A DNA stretch of 64,000 nucleotides from Pleomorphovibrio marinus (GTDB taxonomy: Bacteria; Bacteroidota; Bacteroidia; Cytophagales; Cyclobacteriaceae). Shown here one piece after another: positions 16,559-27,500 of the stretch. The DNA is taken from NCBI RefSeq assembly GCF_003347495.1, contig NZ_QCXY01000008.1:124001-188000 (forward strand). The letters run 5' to 3'. Numbering within the stretch: the stretch's first letter is position 1; each line of letters starts with the position of its first letter. A program made the translations under genes and the position numbers. Below the pieces are notes generated by a model, which worked only from the letters and a program-made list of their open reading frames with translations, did no database searches and was not told the DNA's origin.

Positions 16559-19360
16559 ATGGACAAATATTCCTACATCTCCAATGCCCATGTGGCCTAT
16601 ATAGATGAACTTTACGAAGACTATAAAAAAGACCCGGAAGCAATAGACCCGAGTTGGAAAGCATTTTTTGACGGATTCGATTTTGCGATCACCAAATACG
16701 GGGAAGACGAGAAGGGGGGAGCGGTTAATGGCGGCACTGCTTCCAAGGCAGAAGTCAACGGTAACTTAGCCACCAAAGGCACCATTATGGACATGGAGCA
16801 ATTGCCCAAGGAAATAAAAGTAAGGGCACTGATCCACGCCTATCGTTCCAGGGCACATCTCCGGTCCAAAACAAACCCCGTAAGGGAAAGAAGGGACAGA
16901 AAAGCACTTTTAGATCTGGACGATTTTGGGTTGGAAAAATCCGACTTGGACACTGAATTTCAGGCCGGCAACGAGATAGGCATTGGGAATGCCAAATTGA
17001 GCAAAATCATTGAATCCCTAAAAAAGATCTATGAGGGTTCCATGGGGTTTGAATATCTGTATATCAGAGAACCCGAAATGCTGGATTGGCTCAGGCAAAA
17101 GATAGAAAAGGAAGCCCTGGAGTTTGATCCTCCCTCCGATGACAAGAAGCGCATCCTCTCCAAATTGAACGAGGCAGTGGTTTTTGAAAACTTTTTGCAT
17201 ACCAAATATTTGGGACAAAAAAGGTTCTCCCTGGAAGGCGGGGAAAGTACCATCCCTTTTCTGGATGCACTGATCACTAAAGCAGCGGACTTGGATGCCG
17301 AGGAAGTCATGATAGGTATGGCGCATAGGGGTAGGCTGAATGTGCTGGCCAATATCATGGGGAAAACATACGAACAAATTTTTTCCGAGTTTGAGGGTAC
17401 AGCTAAACCCGACCTGACTATGGGAGATGGTGACGTGAAATACCATATGGGTTTTTCCTCCGAGGTACCCACCTATCATGGTAAGAAAATGATACTTAAG
17501 CTGGCTCCCAACCCTTCACACCTGGAAGCAGTGAACCCCATTGTGGAGGGGTTTGTAAGGGCCAAGCTAGACCATCAATATGGAAACGATGTTTCCAAGA
17601 TGATCCCTATCCTTATTCATGGGGATGCGGCCGTTGCAGGTCAGGGCATTGTGTATGAGGTGACGCAGATGGCCAACCTGAAAGGTTACCATACAGGTGG
17701 TACTATTCATTTTGTCATCAACAATCAGGTTGGCTTCACCACGGATTTTGATGATGCCAGGAGTTCTATTTACTGTACAGATGTTGCTAAGATCATAGAT
17801 GCCCCGGTAATTCATGTCAATGGGGATGATCCGGAAGCGGTGGTCTATGCTGCCAAACTGGCTGTAGAGTTCAGGCAGCGCTACAAGAGGGATATTTTCG
17901 TAGACATGGTGTGCTATAGAAGGCATGGCCACAATGAATCCGACGAGCCCAAATTCACCCAACCCGAACTCTACAATGTGATTTCCAAGCACCCCAACCC
18001 GAGGGAAATTTATAATAAGAAACTACTGGAAAGGGGTGATGTGGATGCCCAGTTGGCCAAGCAAATGGACAAGGAGTTCAGAAAACTCCTGCAGGACAGG
18101 TTGAATATGGTTAAGGAAAAACCCCTTCCCTACAATTTCAGCCCCTTTGAAAAAGCATGGCATGAATTGCGAAGAGCCAATCCCGAGGATTTTGACAAGT
18201 CCCCAGATACTGGGATCCCCGAGGAGCACATCAAGAAAGTCGCCGAAGCCCTAACCGTGGTGCCAAAGGGATTTAAACCAATCAAGCAGATTGAGGCTCA
18301 GATAAAGCAGAGGAAGGAAATGTTCTTCAATACCAAATCCCTAAACTGGGCTGCGGCAGAATTACTTGCCTATGGTTCTTTGCTATTGGAGGGGAAGACC
18401 GTTAGGATTACGGGGCAAGATTGCCAAAGAGGCACATTTTCCCACCGACATGCAGTGGTACACGATGCCACCAGCAACAAGCCCTACTATAGCTTGAATC
18501 ACTTGAAGGATAATAAAGGCAAATTTTACATTTATAATTCCCTGCTTTCAGAGTATGCTGTATTGGGGTTTGAATATGGCTATGCCATGGCAACTCCTTC
18601 TGCACTTACTATATGGGAAGCCCAGTTTGGTGATTTTGCTAATGGTGCACAGGTAATGATAGACCAGTTTATCACCTCCGGGGAATCCAAGTGGCAGAAA
18701 ATGAATGGCTTGGTAATGTTACTTCCCCACGGGTATGAAGGCCAGGGTCCGGAGCATTCCAACGCCAGGCCTGAGCGATTCTTGCAGCTGTCTGCCGAAT
18801 ACAATGTGGTAGTGGCCAATATCACCGAACCATCCAATTTCTTTCACCTTTTGAGGAGGCAAATGACCTGGGAGTTTAGAAAACCGTGTATCGTGATGTC
18901 GCCTAAATCCCTGCTAAGGCACCCCAAGGTGTTTTCTCCGGTAGATGAGTTTACCAAGGGAAACTTTAGGGAAGTGATAACTGATAATCAGGTAGATGCC
19001 AAAAAAGTCAAAAGGGTGCTGCTGTGCTCGGGCAAGATTTATTACGAGCTGGCCGAACTTAGGGAAAAGGAGAAGATTAAGGATGTCGCTATTCTACGTG
19101 TGGAGCAGCTTCACCCCTTGCCTAAAAAGCAGATTATGGAAGGGGTCCAATCCTTTGGTAAAGACGTGGAGGTACTTTGGGTACAGGAAGAACCCGAGAA
19201 TATGGGTTATTGGGCATTTATGGTAAGGAATCTTTTTAAGGATATTTCCATGGACGTAGTTGCCAGAAAGCCGAGTGCCTCACCTGCAACGGGGTACAAT
19301 AAGGTTCATTTGGAGGAACAAAAATCCATTTTAGAAAAGGCTTTAAAAATTAATGCTTAA
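16559..19360 (+). CDS. sucA: 2-oxoglutarate dehydrogenase E1 component
   Basis: A 933-residue thiamine-diphosphate enzyme that decarboxylates 2-oxoglutarate in the TCA cycle and passes the succinyl group to E2. The N-terminal motif YISNAHVAYIDELYEDYKKD is the conserved E1o segment. GMAHRGRLNVLANIMGK at about 257-273 is the conserved substrate-side region. The ThDP/magnesium motif is GDAAVAGQGIVYE at about 353-365, with NNQVGFTT at about 388-395 completing it. RRHGHNESDEP at about 455-465 and GQDCQRGTFSHRHA at about 619-632 are further E1o signatures. Length is normal. sucB follows after 82 bases and lpd after that, so the whole complex is encoded in order. Confidence 0.97.
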   Translation: MDKYSYISNAHVAYIDELYEDYKKDPEAIDPSWKAFFDGFDFAITKYGEDEKGGAVNGGTASKAEVNGNLATKGTIMDMEQLPKEIKVRALIHAYRSRAHLRSKTNPVRERRDRKALLDLDDFGLEKSDLDTEFQAGNEIGIGNAKLSKIIESLKKIYEGSMGFEYLYIREPEMLDWLRQKIEKEALEFDPPSDDKKRILSKLNEAVVFENFLHTKYLGQKRFSLEGGESTIPFLDALITKAADLDAEEVMIGMAHRGRLNVLANIMGKTYEQIFSEFEGTAKPDLTMGDGDVKYHMGFSSEVPTYHGKKMILKLAPNPSHLEAVNPIVEGFVRAKLDHQYGNDVSKMIPILIHGDAAVAGQGIVYEVTQMANLKGYHTGGTIHFVINNQVGFTTDFDDARSSIYCTDVAKIIDAPVIHVNGDDPEAVVYAAKLAVEFRQRYKRDIFVDMVCYRRHGHNESDEPKFTQPELYNVISKHPNPREIYNKKLLERGDVDAQLAKQMDKEFRKLLQDRLNMVKEKPLPYNFSPFEKAWHELRRANPEDFDKSPDTGIPEEHIKKVAEALTVVPKGFKPIKQIEAQIKQRKEMFFNTKSLNWAAAELLAYGSLLLEGKTVRITGQDCQRGTFSHRHAVVHDATSNKPYYSLNHLKDNKGKFYIYNSLLSEYAVLGFEYGYAMATPSALTIWEAQFGDFANGAQVMIDQFITSGESKWQKMNGLVMLLPHGYEGQGPEHSNARPERFLQLSAEYNVVVANITEPSNFFHLLRRQMTWEFRKPCIVMSPKSLLRHPKVFSPVDEFTKGNFREVITDNQVDAKKVKRVLLCSGKIYYELAELREKEKIKDVAILRVEQLHPLPKKQIMEGVQSFGKDVEVLWVQEEPENMGYWAFMVRNLFKDISMDVVARKPSASPATGYNKVHLEEQKSILEKALKINA

Positions 19361-19442
19361 CATTGAAGTTAAATCAGTTAAATCACCTGAATTTTAAAAA
19401 ATAAGCTTGAACTTTTTAGGTTCAAAAAAAGCAAAAAGGAAC

Positions 19443-21017
19443 ATGAGTATAGCAATCAAAGTCCCTGCCGTAGGGGAATCCATTACCGAAGTAACCATAG
19501 GCCAGTGGTTTAAAAACGACGGAGACTATGTTGAAATGGACGAGGTCATCTGTGAACTTGAATCCGATAAGGCCACTTTTGAACTTACCGCAGAGGCTTC
19601 TGGGGTATTGAGCACAAAAGCCCAGGAGGGAGACACACTTGAAATTGGTGCTGTAATTTGTGAAATAGATACTGAATCCTCTGGCGACTCTTCTGAAAAG
19701 TCCAATTCCCCCAAAAAGGAAGCAACCAAAGAAGAGGCACCCTCGGATAATTCCGGCACCTCGGGCAAAAGTACTGGGGAAGTTCATGAAATGGTGGTCC
19801 CTACAGTTGGGGAATCTATCACGGAGGTAACACTGGCCACCTGGCTAAAGGAAGACGGTGAGTATGTGGAGCTGGATGAGATTATAGCAGAGGTGGACTC
19901 CGACAAGGCCACTTTTGAGCTGCCCGCCGAAGCCAATGGGATCTTGAGACAGGTGGCAGGTGAAGGTGATACCCTTGAAATAGGAGCTTTGATTTGTAAA
20001 ATAGAGATAACTGAGGGAGGATCCCCTGGCTCACCTGAGAAAGAGGAGGCTTCTGGAGAAAGCGGAAAGGAAAAACCTCCCAGTGATTCAGGTAAAGAAA
20101 CCTATGCCACTGGTCATGCCTCTCCCGCAGCAGCAAAAATTTTGGCGGAAAAAGGCATAGACGCCAAGGAGGTAAAAGGTACCGGAAAGGATGGCAGGAT
20201 AACCAAGGAAGATGCAGAAAAAGCAGAGAAAAAGAAAGCCGAACCTGCAGCATCTAAGCCCTCATCCCCCAAAGAGGACAAAGCAGATCAAGCCGCTTCC
20301 CCTGCATCTAGCGGAGAAAGAGCTATGAAAAGGGAGAAGATGACCTCTCTGAGGAGAACCATATCCAAGCGCTTGGTGGCGGCCAAAAACGAAACGGCCA
20401 TGCTTACTACCTTTAACGAAGTAAACATGAAGCCCGTGATGGATTTGAGAAAGCAGTACAAGGATCAGTTCAAGGACAAATACAATGTTAACCTTGGCTT
20501 CATGTCCTTTTTCACAAAGGCCGCTTGTGTGGCTTTACAAGAATGGCCGGCAGTAAATGCGCAGATCGATGGCAACGAGATCATATATCATGACTTTTGT
20601 GACATCTCCATTGCGGTATCCTCGCCTAAAGGTCTGGTGGTACCTGTAATCCGGAATGCAGAGAAAATGTCCTTTGCGGAAATTGAGCAGGAGGTGGTGC
20701 GACTTGCTGTGAAAGCCAGGGATGGAAAACTTACTATAGAGGAAATGACAGGAGGTACCTTTACCTTGACAAATGGTGGCATTTTTGGCTCCATGATGTC
20801 CACCCCTATCATCAATGCACCCCAATCTGCAATTTTGGGCATGCACAATATCGTGGAAAGGCCAATGGCTGTTAACGGGGAAGTTAAGATCCTTCCCATG
20901 ATGTACCTGGCCCTTTCCTATGACCACAGGACCATAGATGGCAGGGAATCTGTGAGCTTTTTGGTAAGAATTAAGCAACTGCTTGAGGATCCTGCTAGGC
21001 TGTTAATTGGAATTTGA
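19443..21017 (+). CDS. sucB: Dihydrolipoyllysine-residue succinyltransferase (E2), two lipoyl domains
   Basis: A 524-residue E2 of the 2-oxoglutarate dehydrogenase complex. It carries two N-terminal lipoyl domains with lipoylated lysines Lys43 (ESDKATFE) and Lys154 (DSDKATFE); E. coli SucB has one. Flexible Ser/Pro/Glu/Lys linkers follow each. The E3-binding domain is at about 222-260 ([15 protein letters not shown]). The catalytic domain ends with [11 protein letters not shown], His495 and Asp499 being the active-site pair. ATG 19443 is chosen because it follows AAAAAGGAAC and begins directly with the lipoyl domain; the frame continues to 19407 without support. Confidence 0.95.
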   Translation: MSIAIKVPAVGESITEVTIGQWFKNDGDYVEMDEVICELESDKATFELTAEASGVLSTKAQEGDTLEIGAVICEIDTESSGDSSEKSNSPKKEATKEEAPSDNSGTSGKSTGEVHEMVVPTVGESITEVTLATWLKEDGEYVELDEIIAEVDSDKATFELPAEANGILRQVAGEGDTLEIGALICKIEITEGGSPGSPEKEEASGESGKEKPPSDSGKETYATGHASPAAAKILAEKGIDAKEVKGTGKDGRITKEDAEKAEKKKAEPAASKPSSPKEDKADQAASPASSGERAMKREKMTSLRRTISKRLVAAKNETAMLTTFNEVNMKPVMDLRKQYKDQFKDKYNVNLGFMSFFTKAACVALQEWPAVNAQIDGNEIIYHDFCDISIAVSSPKGLVVPVIRNAEKMSFAEIEQEVVRLAVKARDGKLTIEEMTGGTFTLTNGGIFGSMMSTPIINAPQSAILGMHNIVERPMAVNGEVKILPMMYLALSYDHRTIDGRESVSFLVRIKQLLEDPARLLIGI

Positions 21018-21106
21018 TATATCAATGGGGCTGTTCAAGCGAATGGCCCCAATCCATATAAACCCTATTGATATTTTGTAGGGCAAACCATTCAACCATT
21101 AAAAAC

Positions 21107-22504
21107 ATGTATGATTTAATTGTTATCGGTTCAGGACCAGGGGGCTATGTTGCTGCCATTCGTGCAGCTCAACTTGGGCTTAAAACCGCTATTATTGAAA
21201 AATACCCCACCTTAGGGGGAACTTGCCTTAATGTGGGCTGCATACCCTCTAAGGCACTTTTGGATTCATCTGAGCATTTTCACAACGCCGAGCATACTTT
21301 TAAGGGCCACGGTATAGACCTCAAGGGGCTGGCGGTAAATATGAAGCAGATGATCGCCCGCAAGGAGGAAGTGGTGAAGCAAAATGTGGATGGTATCCAA
21401 TACCTCATGAAAAAGAACAAAATTGATGTATTTCAGGGGCTTGGTTCATTTGTGGACAAAAATACCGTAAAAATAAGCAAAGAAAAGGGCAAGGATGAAG
21501 AGATCTCCGGTAAGCATATTATCATCGCCACAGGGTCAAAGCCGGCCACACTGCCTTTTATCAAACTGGATAAAGAAAGGATATTCACATCTACCGAGGC
21601 CCTTACACTCAAAGAGGTGCCAAAGCACATGATAGTAATAGGAGGGGGAGTGATAGGCCTAGAACTTGGCTCCGTATTTGCCCGTGTCGGTGCAAAGGTG
21701 TCGGTGGTGGAATTTATGGATTCCCTTATTCCCACTATGGATAGAAGCATGGGCAAAGAACTTCAAAAGTCCATGAAGAAGCTGGGGGTGGAGTTTTACC
21801 TTAAGCACAAGGTCACTGGGGTGGAGAGAAAAGGTAAGGAAGTAACCGTTACGGCGGATTCACCGAAGGGGGAGAGCATTTCCCTGAAAGGAGATTATGT
21901 TTTGGTTTCTATAGGCAGAAGACCCTATACTGAGGGCTTAAATGCCGAGGCCGCAGGAGTGAAAATAAACGACAAGGGGCAGGTAGAGGTAGATGACCAC
22001 CTACGCACCGATGCTGACAATATTTATGCGATTGGAGATGTAATAAGAGGTGCCATGTTGGCCCATAAAGCGGAAGAAGAAGGGGTATTTGTGGCTGAGC
22101 AAATTGTAGGGCAAAAACCCCATGTTAACTACCTACTTATCCCCAATGTGGTGTACACATGGCCGGAGGTGGCTGCAGTAGGATATACGGAGGAACAACT
22201 AAAAGAAAAAGGGATTAAATATAAAACCGGAAAATTCCCGTTTATGGCTTCGGGTAGGGCAAGGGCATCAGGAGACTTGGATGGGTTGGTAAAAGTGATG
22301 GCAGATGCCGAAACTGACGAAATTTTGGGTGTGCATATGGTGGGGCCAAGGGCCGCAGATATGATAGCAGAAGCCGTGGTAGCCATGGAATTCAGGGCTT
22401 CCGCAGAGGATATAGCCCGAATGTCGCATGCCCACCCCACTTATACAGAAGTGTTCAGGGAGGCTTGCTTAGCCGCTACGGATAATAGAGCCCTCCATAT
22501 GTAG
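21107..22504 (+). CDS. lpd: Dihydrolipoyl dehydrogenase (E3)
   Basis: A 465-residue flavoenzyme that reoxidises the lipoyl arms of E2 with NAD. FAD-binding GSGPGGYVAA is at 8-17. The redox disulfide is Cys40 and Cys45 in GGTCLNVGC. VIGGGVIGLELGSV at about 178-191 binds NAD, IYAIGD at about 303-308 is the second FAD motif, and HAHPTYTE near the C-terminus supplies the catalytic His443-Glu448 pair. ATG 21107 begins exactly at the conserved N-terminus; the longer frame to 21068 has no homologous content. It lies 89 bases after sucB and completes the sucA-sucB-lpd set. Confidence 0.96.
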   Translation: MYDLIVIGSGPGGYVAAIRAAQLGLKTAIIEKYPTLGGTCLNVGCIPSKALLDSSEHFHNAEHTFKGHGIDLKGLAVNMKQMIARKEEVVKQNVDGIQYLMKKNKIDVFQGLGSFVDKNTVKISKEKGKDEEISGKHIIIATGSKPATLPFIKLDKERIFTSTEALTLKEVPKHMIVIGGGVIGLELGSVFARVGAKVSVVEFMDSLIPTMDRSMGKELQKSMKKLGVEFYLKHKVTGVERKGKEVTVTADSPKGESISLKGDYVLVSIGRRPYTEGLNAEAAGVKINDKGQVEVDDHLRTDADNIYAIGDVIRGAMLAHKAEEEGVFVAEQIVGQKPHVNYLLIPNVVYTWPEVAAVGYTEEQLKEKGIKYKTGKFPFMASGRARASGDLDGLVKVMADAETDEILGVHMVGPRAADMIAEAVVAMEFRASAEDIARMSHAHPTYTEVFREACLAATDNRALHM

Positions 22505-22526
22505 GCTTACTGGAAAGGGGTGTTAA

Positions 22527-22583
22527 TTAGGAATGGGATAATTAGGGATTTTTTAGCAAAATCCCCCAATTCGCAATTCCTAA
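22527..22583 (+). terminator. Imperfect long hairpin downstream of lpd, possible terminator or small repeat
   Basis: TTAGGAAT at 22527-22534 pairs with ATTCCTAA at 22576-22583, and GGGATTTT pairs with AAAATCCC near the tip, leaving mismatches between. No long T-run follows the outer stem, but the inner stem of the plus strand has TTTTTT. It may end sucAB-lpd transcripts or be a palindromic intergenic repeat. Confidence 0.5.
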
Positions 22584-22796
22584 TCCACAACACTTGAGTT
22601 TGGAATACCTGCTCCACTAGTTACAGGTAAAAGTGGATATTGGGAGATGAAGCGCTTTGCCACCCTACCTTCAGGTCTTGGGATTAGCCATTTTACAAAA
22701 ACAACTAGCAATAGTAAAGCGGAAAATGTCTTCAGTTTTGTTTGCTGATTTTTCAACAATAACCTTCCTATATATAAAGTACTTCCACTACCCCAG

Positions 22797-22840
22797 ATAA
22801 AAAATGTCTTGGCCCCACTTCCTTGAGGAGGCCAAGACAT
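22797..22840 (-). terminator. Rho-independent terminator after susD (minus strand)
   Basis: Read on the minus strand, ATGTCTTGGCC pairs perfectly with GGCCAAGACAT over 11 bases around a 15-base loop and is followed by about five T residues. It lies 27 bases past the susD stop and should end the susCD transcript. Confidence 0.9.
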
Positions 22841-22866
22841 TCATAACTAAATTAAATGGGTACTCC

Positions 22867-24525
22867 TTACCAGGGTTTACCAGTTCCCTGAATTACCCAT
22901 GGTTTTGACCAAGCAGAGTTGGCACCGTCAATTTCGGCAAAATTGGTGATCTCAAGTCTACCCATCGCCGTTTCGGTATTTGCGGCATTAAGGTTTCTCT
23001 CATCAATCATATAGTAATACCGAACGGGCAATACTGATCTGATGGCAAAGGGACCGGCTTCCAATTCAGGGTATCCGGTTCTGCGATAGTCAAACCATGC
23101 CTCTGCAGCAGCAGTCCAAGATGCGATCCATTTTTGCTCGATAAGTTGTTTCAGGCTGCCGTCAAATGTCACTCGTTCCTCTGCCATGTAATCGGCATAT
23201 TGATTGTTCAGTCCCCAAGTGGCAAAGGAGGCCTGGATGGCAGTATTGTAGTATTCCTCAGCCGACCCACCTACCGACCATCCTTTCATAGCTGCTTCGG
23301 CAAGTATAAAGTAGATCTCACTGGCGGACATAATCCTTGCTCTAAGCAGGGGGCCTGTTGCCTCCCTATAGATGTCATTCAACCAACTCACATGAGGGTT
23401 GAAAGATGCTTGATTGGCATCTGGACTCATATTAAACACCTGAGGCCCAGGAATTGCCGGTGGAATACCTACGTAATCCGGGTTTTGGTTGATGTCATTG
23501 ATGTCAATATTACGTTCCACTAGCACATCAGGGGAGAGCAGTCTTCGGCTGTTTTCTATTCTATCCGTTCCAGGGGGTAGGTTTTCATCCACCACCAGTG
23601 GAATCTGGACTGGGTTTGCCCAAACGGCAATTCTGGGGTCATTCTTTTCCCGTAGGGATTCTACCAGGGTGGCGCACATTTTTATCCTTCTGTAGTTACT
23701 CTGATTTGCATCAAAGACAGTATTGTTGGGCCATGAAACCGCACTGCTGTTATTGGCAAAACCCATGGATGCATCGTCAGAAGGGCTTAAAATTATGGGA
23801 TATTGAGAAGGATTGGCCATTATGGCTTCCATTCCCTCTCTAGCAAAGTCCGGCAGCTTGTCTGACAGCCTCATGTAGTATCTCAATTTAAGGGAGTTGG
23901 CAAGTTTTCTCCATTTGCTGACATCACCGCCATAATACACATCCACATCGCTGATGGTGCTTGTATATTCCGCTTGGGGTCGGGAGAGAATTTGATTTGC
24001 TCTTTCCAGGTCATCCAAAACCCCTCTATAAATGGTTTCCTGCGTGTCAAAAGCTGGGAAGGTAGTTTCCGGGCTCCCTTCCGTACCTAGTAAGGCCATG
24101 CTGTAAGGGGCGTCACCCCATAAGTCTGTGATCAACCCAAACATCAGGGATTTCATCACCAAAGACACACCCTGTTGAAGTTCGAAGTTTAGATCTACCG
24201 AACGCTGGTACACATACTGGTTATTTCTCAAAATTGCGTAGTATCCCGCCCAACTGTTGTTCCGGTTCCAGTCGTACAAATTATGGCTGCCCGCCCACCC
24301 GTCTTTTTGGGTATGCTGCATTACACCAGCAATATTACCATATCCCAAGTCCAAGATAGTCTTTCCTGCCTCCGTAAGTACGGTGGTCAGCACCAAGTTG
24401 GGGTTGGTGGTTTCGGTGTCTGCCTGGTTGGGGTTTACGTTCATGTCCAAGAGGTTTTCCTGGCAGGAAGTGGCCATCAAGGCCCCCCATGCTGCTATGA
24501 ATATTTTTAGTTTCATTTTTCTCAT
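22867..24525 (-). CDS. SusD/RagB-family nutrient-binding outer-membrane lipoprotein
   Basis: A SusD-like surface lipoprotein of about 552 residues that would cap the TonB-dependent channel encoded just upstream and capture its ligand. The lipobox is MATSC, with Cys at residue 21 from the chosen start. MNVNPNQAD soon after and the helical tetratricopeptide-like region fit the SusD-like group that carries NPN near the N-terminus. SASEIYFILAEAAMKGW at about 400-416 and the C-terminal RYYYMIDERNLNA segment are family-typical. ATG 24525 (MRKMKLK) or ATG 24516 starts are both plausible; an upstream extension overlapping susC is not. Glycan or peptide specificity cannot be told because no degrading enzyme is adjacent. 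Confidence 0.9.
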   Translation of the reverse strand: MRKMKLKIFIAAWGALMATSCQENLLDMNVNPNQADTETTNPNLVLTTVLTEAGKTILDLGYGNIAGVMQHTQKDGWAGSHNLYDWNRNNSWAGYYAILRNNQYVYQRSVDLNFELQQGVSLVMKSLMFGLITDLWGDAPYSMALLGTEGSPETTFPAFDTQETIYRGVLDDLERANQILSRPQAEYTSTISDVDVYYGGDVSKWRKLANSLKLRYYMRLSDKLPDFAREGMEAIMANPSQYPIILSPSDDASMGFANNSSAVSWPNNTVFDANQSNYRRIKMCATLVESLREKNDPRIAVWANPVQIPLVVDENLPPGTDRIENSRRLLSPDVLVERNIDINDINQNPDYVGIPPAIPGPQVFNMSPDANQASFNPHVSWLNDIYREATGPLLRARIMSASEIYFILAEAAMKGWSVGGSAEEYYNTAIQASFATWGLNNQYADYMAEERVTFDGSLKQLIEQKWIASWTAAAEAWFDYRRTGYPELEAGPFAIRSVLPVRYYYMIDERNLNAANTETAMGRLEITNFAEIDGANSAWSKPWVIQGTGKPW

Positions 24526-24547
24526 TTTTGTTGTTGAAAACCGTAGG

Positions 24548-27500
24548 TCAGAAGGTGGCATTTACTCTAAACCCAATAGGCATAACCCAAGGGTTTACAT
24601 TCCACCTTTCTATGCCCTGTTTAAACTGGGTACCGGCCTGTACTCCTGCTTGGGGTTGAAATGCCATTTCAGGATCCACATTGATTTTGGCGGCGGTCCA
24701 TAAGATGATATTTCTGCTATAAATAGAGAAGTTCAAATTTTGCATTTTCAGTTGGCTGGACAAGGCAGGCAGATCCATGCCAAAGGAGACTTCCCTAAGC
24801 TTGACAAATGAGGCGTCAAAAAGAAAGGCCCTGGTGAATTGCCAGGCAGTACTTCCTGCATATGGTAAAGTAAGGGTTCCACCAGGTTGCCCTACATTTT
24901 CACCCAGGTTTTCGGCAAATTCTGTAGGGTTTCCATTTTCGTCAAAGGCAGTGGCATAGACCCCAGGAATAAAGACCCCTCCATAGGGTAAAGTAAAGGG
25001 TCCGAAGGTAAATGGATATCCGTTAAAATCCGGGGTAGGGCCACCCACTAGCGGGAAGTTATTGCCATTGATGAGGACCATTTCATCTTGGTTAGCCACC
25101 AGATGGTCCCGAAGCTCCCTGCCACTCATTTCTCCGGGATTGATTAACTTATCCAGGAAAATTTGGGACCTGCCGTGTTCTTCCCCCCATCGGTAGGTTT
25201 GGGACACAAAGTCACCACCCTGTCTCCAATCAAAGGTGAAATTGAGGTGGAAATTCTTGTAAGAGAAGGAGCTTTGTCCACCAAGGATAAAGTTTGGATT
25301 AAAATTTCCGATTTTGTTTCGAGTATTGACGGCGTCTATATCTTGCCATTTACCCGTTTGGTCCAAAATAGGATAGCCAAAATAGGGGGATTCCGTGTCT
25401 TGAACAGTTACCACTTGTGCATCGTAGATATCCCCTATTTGATCGCCCACATAAGTCCATGCACCTCCCCTGGCATCCGTCCATAAGGTATAATAAGGAA
25501 GGTCATCGGCTAATTCTATTATTCGGGTCCTGTTTCTGGTGAAATTGAAGTTCCAGTCCCACCTGAAATTCCTGTTTTCTACCACAGTAGTTCCCAAGGT
25601 CAATTCAATTCCCCTACTTCTCAATAGCCCGGCATTTATGTTTTTCTGCACATAACCGGTGGATGGTGGAAGTCCTACTGGGAAAATCTGGTTTCTGTTA
25701 TCCATACTGTAATAGGTTCCATTGAACCTTACCTTGCCGTTAAACAGGTGGAGGTCCAGCCCTCCTTCATAGGAGGTGGCAATTTCCGGCTTAAGTTCAG
25801 GGTTTAGTAGGGTGTTTGGCAAGGTCAATCGAGGGGTGTTTCCCCAGCTTCCTGCGTTGGACAAGGCAGCGATTAATTGATAGGGCTCCGTGTCATTTCC
25901 CACAGAAGCAATACCTCCACGTAGCTTGAACAAACTCACAGAGGTAGGTAGGTCCAACATTTCATTGACCAATAAACTCACCGCGGCGGATGGATAAAAA
26001 TAGGGGTCAGCATTGGGAAGGGTGCTGGACCAATCGGAACGTGCTGTCAAGTCCACATAAACCATGTCCTTATACGACAAGTTGGCAAGGGCATACAGAC
26101 TGTTGATTCCTCTTGTGAACCTATTATTGGAATATTCAATATTGTCGGGTGCGATATTCTGCACAGTATAAACCCCAGGGACTATCAAACCTGCTCCTGG
26201 GCGGGAACCATTGAAGAGACTTTGTCCTGTCTGGTACCTGATATTACCTCCTGCGGATAAGGTGACACCAAAATTGTTCACATCCTTATTATAGCTAGCC
26301 AAAAAGTCTGCATTGCTCTCAAAGCCGTCCAAACTAGTGATTCCATAGGCTCCATTTAAGTCAAGGTTATAACTTCTGGGGATCTTGCTTTCCCTGCTTT
26401 CACTATAAGTGTCGATAGCATATCGGGCAAAAAAGCTGAAGGAGGGAGAAATCTGCCAATCTGCTTTAATATTTCCAAAAACCCTGTCCCTGGTAAAACT
26501 ATTATTCACCTCGTTGGCTAAAAAATAAGGGTTGTTGAGTGTTCTGGATGGAAAGCCATAGTCTGGGGTTCTTTGTTCCAACCCCTCTAGCCCTGGTACC
26601 CAGTAGTCCTTGAGGTCAAGAATGTTGATATGAGGTGAGGTTTCATATACCCATTGCAAGGGGTTAGTGCCCCTTTCTCCCGCTGGCCGATTATTGGAGT
26701 TGTTTCTACTTACGTCCAGGTTGGTGCTGATGGATAGATTATCAGTAAGTTTCACCATACTGTTGACATTAAGCGTGTTTCTGAAAAGATCTGCATTAGG
26801 GATAATTCCCCTGTTTTGCATATTTCCATACGAAATCCTATAATTCATGGAATTAGTACTGTTAGAGATGGAGAAACCATTGGTAGTGGTTATCCCAGTC
26901 TGCATGAAGTTTCTTGCATTATTAGGATAGGATACCAACTCTGTCGGGATAGGGTTTCCGTTCTCATTCAAGGGGCTGTTCCATTGTACACCCATATAAC
27001 CCCTGTCCAACTCCGGCCCGAAAGCAGCGTTGACGTTTTCTTGGATCAATGTCCCAAAAGGATTGGACAAGGGGGTCCCGCTAATGTCAGGAGGAATAGC
27101 AGAGAATTGACCAGAACCAAACCTGCTATGCCATTTTAAATATTTAAATGGCACATCAAATACAGTGTTTGAGGTGACGCTGACTGTAAGCCGGTCTACT
27201 TTTCCACTTTTTGTGGTGATAAGTACAACCCCGTTGCCGGCACGTGAACCATATAGTGCAGCTGCACTTGGTCCCTTAAGAATGGTAATCTCAGCAATGT
27301 CATCGGGGTTCAGGCCTGAAATTGCATTGCCATAATCCACTCTGTTGTCCCTGCCTACCGAGGAAATATTATTAAGCGTGTTGGCAATGGGCACCCCATC
27401 CACCACAAAAAGCGGCTGGTTGTCCGAACTTAAGGAAGTGGCCCCTCTTATTACCATGCTTACAGACGACCCAGCACCACCTGTAGTACTAATGGTCGCC

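Larger units (their letters stand above)
22505..22866. other. Convergent intergenic region between lpd and susD
   Basis: This 362-base gap lies between converging genes and holds two hairpins, listed separately: an imperfect one after lpd (22527-22583) and a strong one after susD (22797-22840). Between them, about 22590-22790, no gene is convincing. A minus-strand frame of 86 codons crosses the stretch but begins inside the susD terminator. Confidence 0.55.

Noticed and set aside
22580-22840. Minus-strand 86-codon frame between lpd and susD
   Set aside because: Its start lies inside the susD terminator stem and it shows no domain, so it is treated as chance.
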